Shown: positions 28,958 through 38,436 of the stretch, piece by piece | Layout: each line of letters starts with the position of its first letter | How positions within the stretch are numbered: position 1 is the first letter of the stretch | DNA from: Nocardioides sp. IC4_145 | GTDB lineage: Bacteria; Actinomycetota; Actinomycetes; Propionibacteriales; Nocardioidaceae | NCBI RefSeq assembly: GCF_011250565.1 | Contig: NZ_JAANMS010000008.1 | Location: forward strand, 42,971 to 106,970 | Reading direction: 5' to 3' | Length of the DNA stretch: 64,000 bases | Translations under genes and position numbers: made by a program | Notes under the pieces: model-generated | The model's database searches: none | Told to the model about the DNA's origin: nothing | What the model saw: the letters and a program-made list of their open reading frames with translations, nothing else

Positions 28958-29023
28958 ATGGAGCAGACACTGTCCATCGGGCCGGCCTTCGTCGTGCCCA
29001 CCGAGGAGAGGAGAGCCGGGTGA
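28958..29023 (+). CDS. Possible 21-residue leader peptide coupled to pyrH
   Basis: ATG 28958 has a strong GAGGAGG ribosome binding site about 8 nt upstream. The 21-codon ORF (product opens [14 protein letters not shown]) ends in a TGA that overlaps the pyrH GTG as GTGA (29020-29023). The ORF's own last codons encode the GAGGAGAGGAG-type purine run that could also serve pyrH. It may couple or tune pyrH translation. The arrangement copies that seen before glnD. No homology is known to me. Confidence 0.45.
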   Translation: MEQTLSIGPAFVVPTEERRAG

Positions 29024-29733
29024 CCGCGTACCATCGCGTCCTGCTCAAGCTGTCGGGCGAGGTCTTCGGTGGCGGCGAGGTCGGGGTCGACCCCGACGTC
29101 GTGCAGAAGGTGGCCCGCGAGATCGCCGCGGTCGCGCGGGCCGGCGTCCAGGTCGCGATCGTGACCGGCGGCGGCAACTTCTTCCGCGGAGCCGAGCTCC
29201 AGCAGCGGGGGATGGACCGCGCCCGGGCCGACTACATGGGCATGCTCGGCATCGTCATGAACTGCCTGGCCCTCCAGGACTTCCTGGAGAAGGAAGGCGT
29301 CGAGACGCGCGTGCAGACCGCCATCACGATGGGCCAGGTCGCCGAGCCGTACATCCCGCGCCGCGCGATCCGGCACATGGAGAAGGGCCGGGTCGTCATC
29401 TTCGGCGCCGGCATGGGCATGCCGTTCTTCTCCACCGACACCGTCGCGGTCCAGCGTGCGCTGGAGAGCAAGTGCGACGTCGTGCTGGTGGCCAAGAACG
29501 GTGTGGACGGCGTCTACAGCGCCGACCCGCGGGTCGACCCCACCGCGACGAAGTACGACGACCTCACCTACGACGAGGCGATCAGCCAGGGCCTGCGGAT
29601 CATGGACCAGACGGCATTCGCGCTCTGCGGCGAGAACAAGCTGCCGATGGTGGTGTTCGGCATGGAGCCCGAGGGGAACATCCTGCGTGTCGTGCAGGGT
29701 GAGAGGATCGGGACGTTGGTCAGCGCCGGCTAG
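29020..29733 (+). CDS. pyrH: UMP kinase
   Basis: Phosphorylates UMP to UDP in pyrimidine synthesis; hexameric, amino-acid-kinase fold, allosterically controlled by UTP/GTP in relatives. It has 237 residues. Motifs are [36 protein letters not shown] and [16 protein letters not shown] start overlaps the leader ORF stop. frr follows 90 nt downstream, the usual pyrH-frr order. Confidence 0.98.
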   Translation: MTAYHRVLLKLSGEVFGGGEVGVDPDVVQKVAREIAAVARAGVQVAIVTGGGNFFRGAELQQRGMDRARADYMGMLGIVMNCLALQDFLEKEGVETRVQTAITMGQVAEPYIPRRAIRHMEKGRVVIFGAGMGMPFFSTDTVAVQRALESKCDVVLVAKNGVDGVYSADPRVDPTATKYDDLTYDEAISQGLRIMDQTAFALCGENKLPMVVFGMEPEGNILRVVQGERIGTLVSAG

Positions 29734-29823
29734 GCGCCGACGACCCCCGCAGCGAGAGCACGAGCCCGGCACGGGCGTGAGCAGCCACAGCGACGAGACG
29801 AACGCGAACCAGTAGGAGCACCG

Positions 29824-30381
29824 GTGATCAACGACATCCTCAACGAGGCCGACAGCAAGATGGACAAGTCGGTCGAGGCGACGCGCGAGGAGTTCGCCGC
29901 GATCCGCGCCGGCCGGGCCCACCCCAGCATGTTCGCCAAGATCATGGTCGACTACTACGGCACGCCCACGCCGATCCAGCAGCTCGCGTCGTTCACCGCT
30001 CCCGAGGCGCGCACGATCCTCATCTCGCCCTTCGACCAGGGCGCGATGAAGAACATCGAGAAGGCCATCCGCGACTCCGACCTCGGCGTGAACCCCGCCG
30101 ACGACGGCAAGGTGATCCGCTGCGTCTTCCCGGAGCTGACCGAGGAGCGCCGCAAGGAGTACATCAAGGTCGCCCGCGGAAAGGCGGAGGACGGCCGGAT
30201 CGCCGTGCGCAACCTGCGCCGCACCGCCAAGCAGAACCTCGAGAAGCTCGAGAAGGACGGCGAGGTCGGCAAGGACGACGTCACCGGCGCCGAGAAGCGG
30301 CTCGACGGCATCACCAAGAAGCACACCGACGCCATCGACGAGATGCTGAAGAACAAGGAGTCCGAGCTCCTCGAGGTCTGA
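29824..30381 (+). CDS. frr: Ribosome recycling factor
   Basis: Splits post-termination ribosomes with EF-G. It has 185 residues, exactly the usual length. Conserved stretches are EEFAAIRAGRAHPSMF, TPIQQLASFTAPEART and the IRNLRR-like VRNLRRTAKQNLEKL. GTG start with AGGAG upstream. cdsA follows after 15 nt. Confidence 0.98.
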   Translation: MINDILNEADSKMDKSVEATREEFAAIRAGRAHPSMFAKIMVDYYGTPTPIQQLASFTAPEARTILISPFDQGAMKNIEKAIRDSDLGVNPADDGKVIRCVFPELTEERRKEYIKVARGKAEDGRIAVRNLRRTAKQNLEKLEKDGEVGKDDVTGAEKRLDGITKKHTDAIDEMLKNKESELLEV

Positions 30382-30396
30382 GGGCTCGGGGACTCC

Positions 30397-31290
30397 ATGA
30401 CCGACTCCCCGACGCCGGCGGCAGCGCCGGCCAAGGACCACGGGCGGGCCGGCCGCGACCTGCCTGCCGCGATCACCTCGGCGGTCGTGCTGCTCGCCGC
30501 GATCGCCGCGTCGCTCTTCTTCTGGAAGACGGCGTTCATGGTGATCGTGGCGGCGGCCGTCGTCGTCGCGGTGTGGGAGCTGCGCAAGGGCTTCCTCGCC
30601 AAGGGCATCGACCTGCCCGAGCAGCCGCTGATGATCGGCGGCGTCGTGATGGTCGTGGTGGCGTACTTCTACGGAGCACCCGCGCTCGTCACCGCCACCG
30701 CGGTCTCGGCGCTGGTCACGATGCTGTGGCTGCTGCGCCGCGGCATCGACGGCTACGTGCAGAACGCCACCGCCTCGGTGTTCACGCTCGTCTACGTGCC
30801 GTTCCTCGGCTCGTTCGTCGCGCTGCTGCTCGCCGAGGGCGGGACCGGCCTCGGCTCGGACTCCGGCGGCTCGGGCCTCGAGAACCCCGGCGTGCAGGGC
30901 ATCATCACGTTCATCCTGGTCACGATCGCCTCGGACATCGGCGGGTACATCGCAGGCGTGCTCTTCGGCAGGCACCCGATGGCTCCGGTCATCTCGCCGA
31001 AGAAGTCGTGGGAGGGCTTCGCCGGGTCGCTGGTGTTCACCGTCGCCGCCGGTTGGGCGCTGGTGACCTACCTGCTCGACGGCGACTGGTGGGTCGGCAT
31101 CGCGCTCGGGATCATCGCGGTGGTCATGGCGACCCTCGGCGACCTGTGCGAGTCGGTCATCAAGCGCGACCTCGGCATCAAGGACATGAGCCAGGTCGTC
31201 CCGGGCCACGGCGGGCTGATGGACCGGCTCGACTCGCTGCTCGCGACCGTCGCCCCGATCTGGTTGCTGCTGCACTACGCGGTCTTCTGA
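30397..31290 (+). CDS. cdsA: Phosphatidate cytidylyltransferase (CDP-diglyceride synthase)
   Basis: Makes CDP-diacylglycerol from phosphatidic acid and CTP, the entry to phospholipids. It has 297 residues and about eight membrane helices. The family signature is present near the C-terminus: [24 protein letters not shown] split over residues 262-285, with the catalytic Asp residues. [15 protein letters not shown] is also typical. It lies in the standard frr-cdsA-rlmN order. Confidence 0.96.
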   Translation: MTDSPTPAAAPAKDHGRAGRDLPAAITSAVVLLAAIAASLFFWKTAFMVIVAAAVVVAVWELRKGFLAKGIDLPEQPLMIGGVVMVVVAYFYGAPALVTATAVSALVTMLWLLRRGIDGYVQNATASVFTLVYVPFLGSFVALLLAEGGTGLGSDSGGSGLENPGVQGIITFILVTIASDIGGYIAGVLFGRHPMAPVISPKKSWEGFAGSLVFTVAAGWALVTYLLDGDWWVGIALGIIAVVMATLGDLCESVIKRDLGIKDMSQVVPGHGGLMDRLDSLLATVAPIWLLLHYAVF

Positions 31291-31301
31291 CCCGCAGCCG
31301 T

Positions 31302-31307
31302 TAGGGT
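31302..31307 (+). promoter_or_regulatory. -10 TAGGGT, leaderless start of the gene at 31315
   Basis: TAGGGT, 7 nt, then ATG 31315. Confidence 0.55.
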
Positions 31308-31314
31308 CCCGGGG

Positions 31315-31674
31315 ATGGAGACCGAGCACGTGGACGAGACCGCTCCGGGGGAGGACCCTGCGGACCGGCCGAGCTGGTGGCACCGCGACCACCCGGTGTT
31401 CACCCCGCTCAGCGGCTTCTTCACCGGCCTGGTCGCGATCACGCTGCTGCCGGGGATCTACGCGGCGGTCCTGGGCGCGATGTTCTCCAACGAGCGCGCC
31501 GAGGACCTGTTCCCGTTCGTGCTGGTGCTGCTGCTCGTCCCGCTGGGGTTGCTGGCGGTGCCTCGGACGCGGCGGTTCGGGGCGTACCTCCTCCTGGGCA
31601 TGGTGCTCACCGCGCTCGTGGTCGCCGGCGTCGCGGCGCTCGTCCTGTGGGTCATGGTCGAGACCGGCTCCTGA
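31315..31674 (+). CDS. Hypothetical small membrane protein
   Basis: A 119-residue protein with an acidic N-terminus ([15 protein letters not shown]) and three hydrophobic segments: about 38-58, 65-80 and 88-115 ([20 protein letters not shown]). I recognise no family. It stands between cdsA and rlmN and has its own leaderless-type promoter. The reading frame is well supported by position and by the match of hydrophobic segments with the GC-rich codon pattern. Confidence 0.75.
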   Translation: METEHVDETAPGEDPADRPSWWHRDHPVFTPLSGFFTGLVAITLLPGIYAAVLGAMFSNERAEDLFPFVLVLLLVPLGLLAVPRTRRFGAYLLLGMVLTALVVAGVAALVLWVMVETGS

Positions 31675-31720
31675 CCGAGGATTGAGCCGGGTGACCGGCC
31701 GGGTGGGAGACTGGACGGCG

Positions 31721-32845
31721 ATGTCCGACCCGAAGCCCCTTCCTCTCGTGTTCAACGAGCCGCGCGGCCGCAAGAAGCCGCCGCGGCACCTCGCCGACCT
31801 CACCTCCGCCGAGCGCAAGACGCTGCTGGAGGAGCAGGGGCTGCCGGGCTTCCGGGCCAAGCAGCTCTCGACCCACTACTTCGGCCGCCTGGTCGACGAC
31901 CCGGCCGAGATGACCGACCTGCCGGCGACCCAGCGCGAGGAGCTCGTCTCCGCGCTGCTGCCGCAGCTGATGACTCCGCTGCGCACGCTCGAGGCGGACC
32001 GCGGCACGACCCGCAAGACGCTGTGGAAGCTCTTCGACGGCGCCCTCGTCGAGTCGGTCCTGATGCGCTACCCCGACCGCGCCACCGTGTGCGTCTCCAG
32101 CCAGGCCGGCTGCGGCATGGCCTGCCCGTTCTGCGCGACCGGGCAGGGCGGTCTCCAGCGCAACATGTCGACCGCCGAGATCGTCGAGCAGGTCGTGGCC
32201 GGCGCCCGGGCCATGGGCCGCGGTGAGGTCCCCGGCGGGCCGGGGCGCGTCTCGAACGTGGTCTTCATGGGCATGGGTGAGCCGTTGGCCAACTACAAGG
32301 CGGTCATCGGCGCCGTACGCCGCCTCACCGACCCCGCCCCCGACGGCCTCGGCATGTCGGCGCGCGGCATCACCGTCTCCACCGTCGGCCTGGTGCCGCG
32401 GATCAACCAGCTGGCCGAGGAGGGCATCCCGGTCACGCTCGCGCTGAGCCTGCACGCACCCGACGACGAGCTGCGCAACGAGCTGGTCCCGATCAACACC
32501 CGCTTCTCGGTCGCGGAGACCGTCGAGGCGGCCTGGAACTACGCCCGGACCACGAAGCGCCGGGTCTCGATCGAGTACGCCATGATGCGCGGCATCAATG
32601 ACCAGGGTCACCGCGCCGACCTGCTCGGCGACGTCCTGAACGCCTACGGCGACTGGGGCTGGGTGCACGTCAACCTCATCCCGCTCAACCCCACCCCGGG
32701 GTCGAAGTGGACCGCCTCGGACCCCGCCGACGAGCGCGAGTTCGTCCGCCGGCTCGAGGCCAAGGGCATCCCCACGACGGTCCGCGACACTCGCGGCCGC
32801 GAGATCGACGGCGCCTGCGGGCAGCTCGCGGCCGTCGAGGCCTGA
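31721..32845 (+). CDS. rlmN: 23S rRNA (adenine2503-C2)/tRNA methyltransferase RlmN
   Basis: Radical-SAM enzyme methylating A2503 of 23S rRNA and A37 of some tRNAs. It has 374 residues. The iron-sulfur motif CxxxCxxC is C131-C135-C138 ([11 protein letters not shown]). The methyl-carrying C-terminal cysteine is C366 (GACGQL). ATG 31721 is preferred over upstream GTG 31682 because it gives the family N-terminus. GAGACT 8 nt before the ATG could be a weak leaderless-type -10. Twin hairpins follow the gene. Confidence 0.96.
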   Translation: MSDPKPLPLVFNEPRGRKKPPRHLADLTSAERKTLLEEQGLPGFRAKQLSTHYFGRLVDDPAEMTDLPATQREELVSALLPQLMTPLRTLEADRGTTRKTLWKLFDGALVESVLMRYPDRATVCVSSQAGCGMACPFCATGQGGLQRNMSTAEIVEQVVAGARAMGRGEVPGGPGRVSNVVFMGMGEPLANYKAVIGAVRRLTDPAPDGLGMSARGITVSTVGLVPRINQLAEEGIPVTLALSLHAPDDELRNELVPINTRFSVAETVEAAWNYARTTKRRVSIEYAMMRGINDQGHRADLLGDVLNAYGDWGWVHVNLIPLNPTPGSKWTASDPADEREFVRRLEAKGIPTTVRDTRGREIDGACGQLAAVEA

Positions 32846-32870
32846 GGCCCCGCCCACCACGGGAGTCCCT

Positions 32871-32933
32871 CGCATACCGGGGCAGATCTGCCCCGGTATG
32901 CGTCGGGGTCCCCGGTGAACCGGGGACCCCGAC
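32871..32933 (+). terminator. Two adjacent 32-nt hairpins at rlmN/metallophosphoesterase junction
   Basis: 32871-32902 is a perfect 32-nt palindrome centred on GATC. 32902-32933 has 14-bp arms and a TGAA loop. They share base 32902. Between two convergent genes they can stop transcription from both sides. Confidence 0.75.
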
Positions 32934-32963
32934 ACCTCAGCCGACCAGCGACCGGCGCGCGGC

Positions 32964-34724
32964 CTACCAGCGCAGCGGGTTGGCGATGAGCAGCTCGACG
33001 TTGCGGTCCTGACGGGTGCCGGTGCGGCCGACGGCGCGCTCGTGCCAGTCGTTCGCGGCCAGCTCGCGGCCGATGGAGGCCAGCGCGTGCGTGTCGTCCA
33101 GGTCGGCGGCGTCCGGCGCCACCGGGCCGCCATGGTCGACCATCGTGGCGAAGATCGAGAGCGTGCGGTCCTTGTTGTTGGCGATCTCGATCAGCCGCGA
33201 CTGCTGGGGCCAGTCGATGTGGGAGGCGGTGTTGATCTCCCAGAAGCCGCCCTTGCCCTGGGGCTTCTTGCGTGCCCAGACGTTGTTGGTGTGGGTGTGG
33301 CCGTTGACCCAGGCCACGACGTTCGGGTGGGCCAGCAGGGTCGTCACGACCTCGTCGCCGAGCACCCGGTTGCCGCCGGCGTTGTTGTCCATCGAGGTCG
33401 AGGTGTGGTGCGAGCAGACGACGACGAGCTTGTTGTCCTTCTTCGCCTGCTTCAGGGTCGACTTCAGCCACGCGTGCTGGGCCTGGTCGATCGAGCCGTT
33501 GGACCCGCCGGCGAGGTTGACCGTGTCGAGACCGACGAAGCGGATCCGGCCGCGGTCGAGGGTGTAGTACGCCGTGCCGTCGGCGAGGTTCTGCTGGGTG
33601 AACCCGTGACCCTTGAGCCAGGTCTTGGTGGTGAAGTGCTCCGCGACGACCTCGGCTCGCGAGAGCAGGCGCCGGTCGGGGTCGGACGTGACGGTGCGGG
33701 CACCGGGGGAGCTCATCACCTTCTGCAGGATCTCGGTGACCCGCCCGGTGGCCAGCGCGAGGAGCACCTCGCCCTTGCTGACCTCGGCCGGCGGCGAGAT
33801 GACCTTCGTCGATCCCGTGGCGACGGCCGACAGGCCCTCGATCGCGGTCGGGAAGTTGCCCTGCACCAGCCCGTCGTGGTTGCCGAAGACCGAGATCCAC
33901 GGCATCTTCAGGCCCTCGGCGGTGAACGGCCGGCGGGCGGCGTCGAGCAGCCCCGGGAAGGCGGGGAAGCCGTACTTCGCCCGCGGCCGGTCCGGCTCCA
34001 CGCCCTCGGGGAGCGGGTCGGGGTGGTAGTAGTGGATGTCGTAGAAGCCGGGCTCGAGGTCCGCGACCCCCTCCCACTTCTCCAGGTCGCCCGAGTCGAT
34101 CCGGACCTCGCCGCCGTCGAGGACGTCGATGTTCCAACGGATCTCGTTGAGCTGGGCGTTGTCGGAGTTGTCGCCGGTCTGGACGGCGAGCGCGAGCGGC
34201 TTGCCGGTGACCGGGCCCTTCCCGATCGCGTTGATCTCGCGCACCATCGAGTCGGCGATGTGCGCGGCGAGCATCTCGTGCGGGCGGTAGGAGGAGCTGA
34301 GCAGCCCGGTCGGTCCGTTCTCGGCGTCCTCGTCGTCCCAGCGGTCGACCCACTCGACGCGGAGGGGGGACTGCGCGTCGGTGACGTGGACGTCGCTGAG
34401 CTGGGCGAAGGCGAGGACGCCCCGGCGCCGCTTGACCCGGCCCTTCTTCGGCTTCACGCCGAGGTCGGTGCGCACGACGTGCTTCTCGCCAGGACCGGCG
34501 ACCAGGGTGGTGTAGCCACCCGGGCCGGGAGCGGCCTTGCGGATGACACCGGCGAGCGTGGTCCGGCGAGCGGCCGCCGCGACGGCGGAACCCGCGGAGG
34601 ACGCGGCGGACGAGGCCGCGGTGGCGGCGGAGGAGACCGCGCCCGAGGCGGCGGCCGTGGCGGCGAGGGCGGCAGCACCGGCGGACCGGAGCAGCTGGCG
34701 GCGGGAGAGGTCTGGCATCGGCAT
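32964..34724 (-). CDS. Tat-exported metallophosphoesterase (TIGR03767-like)
   Basis: A 586-residue secreted protein. The N-terminus has a twin-arginine signal (LSRRQLLRSAG, R8-R9) followed by an Ala/Ser-rich stretch. Calcineurin-type motifs in order: AFAQLSDVHVTD, LAVQTGDNSDN, SVFGNHD, VVCSHHTS and NGHTHTNNVW. This matches a family of actinobacterial Tat-exported phosphoesterases whose substrate is unknown to me. Two ATGs start the protein (34724 and two codons later). A TAGGGT hexamer 9 nt before the first ATG gives a nearly leaderless message. Confidence 0.88.
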   Translation of the reverse strand: MPMPDLSRRQLLRSAGAAALAATAAASGAVSSAATAASSAASSAGSAVAAAARRTTLAGVIRKAAPGPGGYTTLVAGPGEKHVVRTDLGVKPKKGRVKRRRGVLAFAQLSDVHVTDAQSPLRVEWVDRWDDEDAENGPTGLLSSSYRPHEMLAAHIADSMVREINAIGKGPVTGKPLALAVQTGDNSDNAQLNEIRWNIDVLDGGEVRIDSGDLEKWEGVADLEPGFYDIHYYHPDPLPEGVEPDRPRAKYGFPAFPGLLDAARRPFTAEGLKMPWISVFGNHDGLVQGNFPTAIEGLSAVATGSTKVISPPAEVSKGEVLLALATGRVTEILQKVMSSPGARTVTSDPDRRLLSRAEVVAEHFTTKTWLKGHGFTQQNLADGTAYYTLDRGRIRFVGLDTVNLAGGSNGSIDQAQHAWLKSTLKQAKKDNKLVVVCSHHTSTSMDNNAGGNRVLGDEVVTTLLAHPNVVAWVNGHTHTNNVWARKKPQGKGGFWEINTASHIDWPQQSRLIEIANNKDRTLSIFATMVDHGGPVAPDAADLDDTHALASIGRELAANDWHERAVGRTGTRQDRNVELLIANPLRW

Positions 34725-34733
34725 GGTGCGAGA

Positions 34734-34739
34734 ACCCTA
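34734..34739 (-). promoter_or_regulatory. -10 TAGGGT before the metallophosphoesterase
   Basis: Minus-strand TAGGGT 9 nt before ATG 34724, implying a leader of about 0-3 nt. Confidence 0.5.
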
Positions 34740-34780
34740 GGTGTGACCGCCGACACTCGGGTGGGTATTGCCCGAATCCG

Positions 34781-35875
34781 TCACCGGTTCGAGACCACGA
34801 GCGCGGCCGCCTCCTCGACGGTGTCGACCAGGTGCACGTGCGGCTCCATGTGCCGGCCGCGGGCCAACGACCGCAGGAGCGGCCAGACCGGGAACGTCTC
34901 GGTCCAGTACGAGCCGCCGACCAGCACCATCGGCGCGACCGACGACTCGTCGGCGTAGTAGTTCTCGCACGCGTCCTGGAAGACCTCCTGGACCGTGCCC
35001 GCCGCGCCGGGCAGGAAGACGATCCCGGCGTCGCACACCTCCAGCAGCACCGCCTCCCGGGTGGCGTTGCGGAAGTACTTCGCGATCGCGGTGGCGAAGA
35101 CGTTGGGCGGCTCGTGCCCGTAGTGCCAGGTCGGGATGCCGAGGGTCTCGGCGGGGTCCGGGTGCGCCGCGCACACGTCGAGGGCGGCACGCGCCCACGC
35201 GCCGATCGAGGGACGGTACGACGGCACGCGCGCCAGCCCGGCGAGCGCGGCGGTCAGGTCGTCGGCGGAGCGGCGCGCCAGCCTCGCGCCGAGGTTGGCC
35301 GCCTCCATGGCGCCCGGCCCGCCGCCGGTGGCGACCGTGCAGGACCCCGTGCCGGCCAGGGCGTGCCCGAGCGCGGCCGCGGCGGCGTACCCCTCGGACC
35401 CGCGCTCGAGCGCGTGGCCGCCCATCACCCCGACCAGCCGGCGGCCGGTGACCCAGGAGGCGAGCGCCTGGTCGACGGCGTGGTCGTGCAGCGCCTGGGC
35501 GAGCGCGGTCTCGGGCGTGGACGGCTCCTGCGACCAGGCGTAGGCGCGCGCGTCGAGGGAGTCCGGGTAGTCGCCGTGGCCGAAGAGCTCCGCCGCGGTG
35601 TAGAGGTCGGCGCGCGCCGTGTCGAGCGGTGCGCCGGCCATCGTCGGCAGGACGAGGGCACCCTCGGCGAGCAGGCGCTCGGCGTCCCCAGGCGCGAACG
35701 TGCAGCCGAGGAACGCGGCCCCCGCCACGCGGCACCGCGCGAGGAGGTCCGAGCGCTCCGTCAGGTCGAGCGCGCGGACCCGCCAGCCCGACAGCGAGGT
35801 GGCCCCGGCGGCCAGGCGGCGGTCGAGGTCCGCGAGCGACTCGACGTGGACGACGCGGCCGTGGGTGCTCTTCAC
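34781..35875 (-). CDS. LOG-family Rossmann-fold protein
   Basis: A 364-residue protein. The second half has LOG/lysine-decarboxylase-like motifs: TGGGPGAMEAAN near the middle and FLPGAAGTVQEVFQ, the PGGxGTxxE-type nucleotide-monophosphate binding motif with the second Gly as Ala. Such proteins are cytokinin-type phosphoribohydrolases or nucleotide hydrolases. The N-terminal 140 residues are an extension I cannot assign. GTG start with a leaderless-type TAGGTT 6 nt upstream. Confidence 0.82.
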   Translation of the reverse strand: MKSTHGRVVHVESLADLDRRLAAGATSLSGWRVRALDLTERSDLLARCRVAGAAFLGCTFAPGDAERLLAEGALVLPTMAGAPLDTARADLYTAAELFGHGDYPDSLDARAYAWSQEPSTPETALAQALHDHAVDQALASWVTGRRLVGVMGGHALERGSEGYAAAAALGHALAGTGSCTVATGGGPGAMEAANLGARLARRSADDLTAALAGLARVPSYRPSIGAWARAALDVCAAHPDPAETLGIPTWHYGHEPPNVFATAIAKYFRNATREAVLLEVCDAGIVFLPGAAGTVQEVFQDACENYYADESSVAPMVLVGGSYWTETFPVWPLLRSLARGRHMEPHVHLVDTVEEAAALVVSNR

Positions 35876-35881
35876 CCGGCC

Positions 35882-35887
35882 AACCTA
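35882..35887 (-). promoter_or_regulatory. -10 TAGGTT, leaderless start of the LOG gene
   Basis: Minus-strand TAGGTT, 6 nt, then GTG 35875. It falls in the 22-nt gap after the RIO kinase gene, so the LOG gene has its own promoter. Confidence 0.55.
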
Positions 35888-35897
35888 GGGGCCGTCC

Positions 35898-36785
35898 CTA
35901 GAAGGCGTGGGCCAGCAGCTCGCCGAAGAGCTCCTGCTCGTCGACCTCCAGCCCGCGGGCGCGGAACCACCGGCAGACGTTGGTGCAGTCGCGGAGCAGG
36001 TAGTCCATCCCGTTGAGGTTGCCGACCAGGTCGACGACCTGCGGCAGGTCGATGACGACCAGGCGCTCGCCGGCCGCCAGGATGTTGTAGGGCGACAGGT
36101 CACCGTGGACCACCCCGTGCTGGACCATCACGGCGAGCGCGTCGCGCAGCTGGTCGAAGTACGACGCCAGCAGTGCCGGCGCCGGCCGGGTCTGCGCCAG
36201 CCGGGGCGCGGTCTCCACGCCGTCCTCGCCCTCGACGTGGATCCACTCCATCAGCAGCTCGGTGCCGTCGAGCTGCACGGGGTAGGGGACCGGCAGGCCG
36301 AGCGACCAGAGCCGCTTCAGCGCCTCCCACTCCGAGAGGGCCCACTCGCCGGCGGCGACCTGGCGGCCGAAGGTGGACTTCCGCTTGACCGCGCGCTCCT
36401 CGCGGGAGCGCTTCCGGCTGCGGCCCTCGGTGTAGGACGCGGTTCGGTGGAAGGTGCGGTGCTCGGAGGAGCGGTAGCGCTTCGCCGCCATGACGACGCG
36501 GTCCGGCTCGTGCGGGTCACCGCGCTCGAGCAGGAAGACGTCGGCTTCCTTGCCGGTCTTGAGGATGCCGAGGTCGGTGTCGACCGCGCCGCGGGAGGTG
36601 ACGAGCCAGTCGGGCCAGGGCTCGGGTCCGCGCGCGAGCGGCTCCACGTCGTACCACGTCGTCCAGCGCTGGCCGTCGTCGAGCTCGTCGTAGGTGCGCC
36701 ACTCGGTGACGAAGGCGGGGTCGACCTCGACCGCGGAGAGGTGGTCAGGGGTGGTGCGGGGTTGCTGCGGGTCCTGCAGTGACAA
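35898..36785 (-). CDS. RIO-type serine protein kinase
   Basis: A 295-residue kinase of the RIO1 family. The flexible P-loop-like segment is GILKTGKEADVFLLERG. The catalytic loop is VVHGDLSPYNIL, and the metal-binding Asp is in VVIDLPQVVD, the pattern that replaces DFG in RIO kinases. Archaeal and eukaryotic RIO kinases act in ribosome maturation; bacterial roles are poorly known. Start is TTG 36785 with GGAG 6 nt upstream, since no earlier or nearby ATG fits. Residues 105-135 are very basic (EGRSRKRSREERAVKRK), which could suit RNA contact. Confidence 0.88.
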   Translation of the reverse strand: MSLQDPQQPRTTPDHLSAVEVDPAFVTEWRTYDELDDGQRWTTWYDVEPLARGPEPWPDWLVTSRGAVDTDLGILKTGKEADVFLLERGDPHEPDRVVMAAKRYRSSEHRTFHRTASYTEGRSRKRSREERAVKRKSTFGRQVAAGEWALSEWEALKRLWSLGLPVPYPVQLDGTELLMEWIHVEGEDGVETAPRLAQTRPAPALLASYFDQLRDALAVMVQHGVVHGDLSPYNILAAGERLVVIDLPQVVDLVGNLNGMDYLLRDCTNVCRWFRARGLEVDEQELFGELLAHAF

Positions 36786-36972
36786 GGGTGCTCCAGGGAT
36801 GCGAGAGGAGAGGGGCTGCTGGGGGCAGGCCGGAGACAGTCATGGACATGTCACGCTCCTCTCGATCGCGGGGCCGCTGCCGGAACGCCACGGCGCCCGG
36901 TTCGGGACCATCATCGAGGTCCTCGAGCGGTCGTGGCAACGGGATTGCGACCGCCCCGTCGGTGCCCCGGGT

Positions 36973-36978
36973 TACCGT
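36973..36978 (+). promoter_or_regulatory. -10 TACCGT, leaderless start of the M1 peptidase
   Basis: TACCGT, 6 nt, then GTG 36985. The rest of the 199-nt divergent region (36786-36984) shows nothing else I can name. Confidence 0.55.
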
Positions 36979-36984
36979 TCCGCC

Positions 36985-38436
36985 GTGCCCCGAACCCGTC
37001 GGTTGCTGACCGGTCTGCTCACCGCCGCGCTGCTGCTCGGCGGATCCGCGGCCGCCCTGCCTGGCGAGCGCGCCGCGACGGGTCCGCGGCCCGGCGCGGC
37101 CGGGATCGGCGACCCGTACTTCCCCCGGGACGGCAACGGCGGCATCGACGTCCGGCGCTACGACGTCGACGTCAGCTACGACTTCGCGCGCGGCCGGCTC
37201 TCCGGCACCACCCGGCTGACGCTGCGGCCCACCCAGGCGTTGTCGCGGTTCAACCTCGACCTGCTCCTCCCGGTGGAGGACGTCCGCGTCGACGGGCGCC
37301 GCGCCGGCTGGACCCGCCCCGACCGCCACGAGCTGCGCATCCGGCCCGCCCGGCCGCTCGCCGCCGGCGAGGTGGTGACCGTGCTCGTGCGGTACGCCGG
37401 CCGTCCCGCGAGGTTCGGCTACGCGGGCGAGCGGAACTGGCTGGCCGACGGCGGCGAGGTCGTCGCCATGAACCAGCCGCACATGGCGCCGTGGTGGTTC
37501 CCGGCCAACGACCACCCGCGCGACAAGGCCGTGATGGACGTAGCGGTGACCGTGCCGGCGGCCAAGCAGGTCGTCGGCAACGGCCGGCTCGTCTCGCGCA
37601 CCGTCCACGGCCGGACCGCGACCACGCGCTGGCGGGCCGCGGAGCCGATGGCGCCATACCTGGCGTTCTTCGCCGCCGGCCCCTTCGAGGTCGACCGCGG
37701 CACCGACCGCGCTGCCACGCCGGGCGAGCGGGACCTGCCGTGGTACGTCGCCGTCTCCCGCCGGATCCCCGAGCCGGACCGGTCGCGGTCGATGGACCTC
37801 ATGCGCCGGACGCCGGCGATCGTCCGGTGGACCGAGCGGCAGGTGGGCGACTACCCGTTCGGGTCGACCGGCGGGCTGACGACCAGCCTCGACCCGGGGT
37901 TCGCGCTGGAGAACCAGACGCGGCCGACGTACCCCGTCATGCACGGCGACGGCGCGCTCGCCACGGTCGTGCACGAGGTCGCCCACCAGTGGTTCGGCGA
38001 CTCGGTCTCGGTGCGTGGCTGGCGCGACATCTGGGTCAACGAGGGTGCGGCGACGTTCCTGGAGGCGCGGTACGCCGAGACGCACGGCGGCGTGCCGGCG
38101 CAGCGGTGGATGGAGCGCACCCACGCGGCGCTGGCCGGCTCCGAGGAGTTCTGGGACCTGCGGGTCGACGACCCCGGGCCGAGCCGGATGTTCGCGGCGC
38201 CGGTCTACGTGCGCGGCGGGATGACGTTCCAGGCGCTGCGCCAGCGGATCGGCGAGGACGACTTCTGGCAGCTGTTGCGGACCTGGGTGCGCGACCGCGC
38301 CGGCAGGCACGGCTCCGGCGCCCAGCTCGAGGCGCTCGCGGAGCGGGTGAGCGGGGAGGACCTCGACGCGTTCTTCGAGGCCTGGCTGCGCGCGCCGCGA
38401 CCGCCGGCGCGCACGGCCGCCAACGGGTTCGCGTGA
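36985..38436 (+). CDS. M1-family secreted metallopeptidase
   Basis: A 483-residue exported zinc aminopeptidase-like protein. The signal peptide is MPRTRRLLTGLLTAALLLGG. The active site is HEVAHQW (330-336) with the third zinc ligand E353 in WVNEGAATF. The GAMEN motif is reduced, with ALENQT in the usual strand position. YVRGGMTFQALR follows. It lacks the large C-terminal helical domain of pepN, which is typical of short secreted M1 enzymes in actinobacteria. GTG 36985 is chosen from the signal peptide and leaderless-type promoter. Its stop overlaps the next GTG by 4 bp. Confidence 0.92.
   Translation: MPRTRRLLTGLLTAALLLGGSAAALPGERAATGPRPGAAGIGDPYFPRDGNGGIDVRRYDVDVSYDFARGRLSGTTRLTLRPTQALSRFNLDLLLPVEDVRVDGRRAGWTRPDRHELRIRPARPLAAGEVVTVLVRYAGRPARFGYAGERNWLADGGEVVAMNQPHMAPWWFPANDHPRDKAVMDVAVTVPAAKQVVGNGRLVSRTVHGRTATTRWRAAEPMAPYLAFFAAGPFEVDRGTDRAATPGERDLPWYVAVSRRIPEPDRSRSMDLMRRTPAIVRWTERQVGDYPFGSTGGLTTSLDPGFALENQTRPTYPVMHGDGALATVVHEVAHQWFGDSVSVRGWRDIWVNEGAATFLEARYAETHGGVPAQRWMERTHAALAGSEEFWDLRVDDPGPSRMFAAPVYVRGGMTFQALRQRIGEDDFWQLLRTWVRDRAGRHGSGAQLEALAERVSGEDLDAFFEAWLRAPRPPARTAANGFA

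Noticed and set aside
28939..31860. 973-residue minus-strand open frame over pyrH-frr-cdsA
   Set aside because: Lies opposite well-identified genes; composition (Arg, His, Asp, Gly rich) is that of a high-GC antisense shadow, with no recognisable domain.
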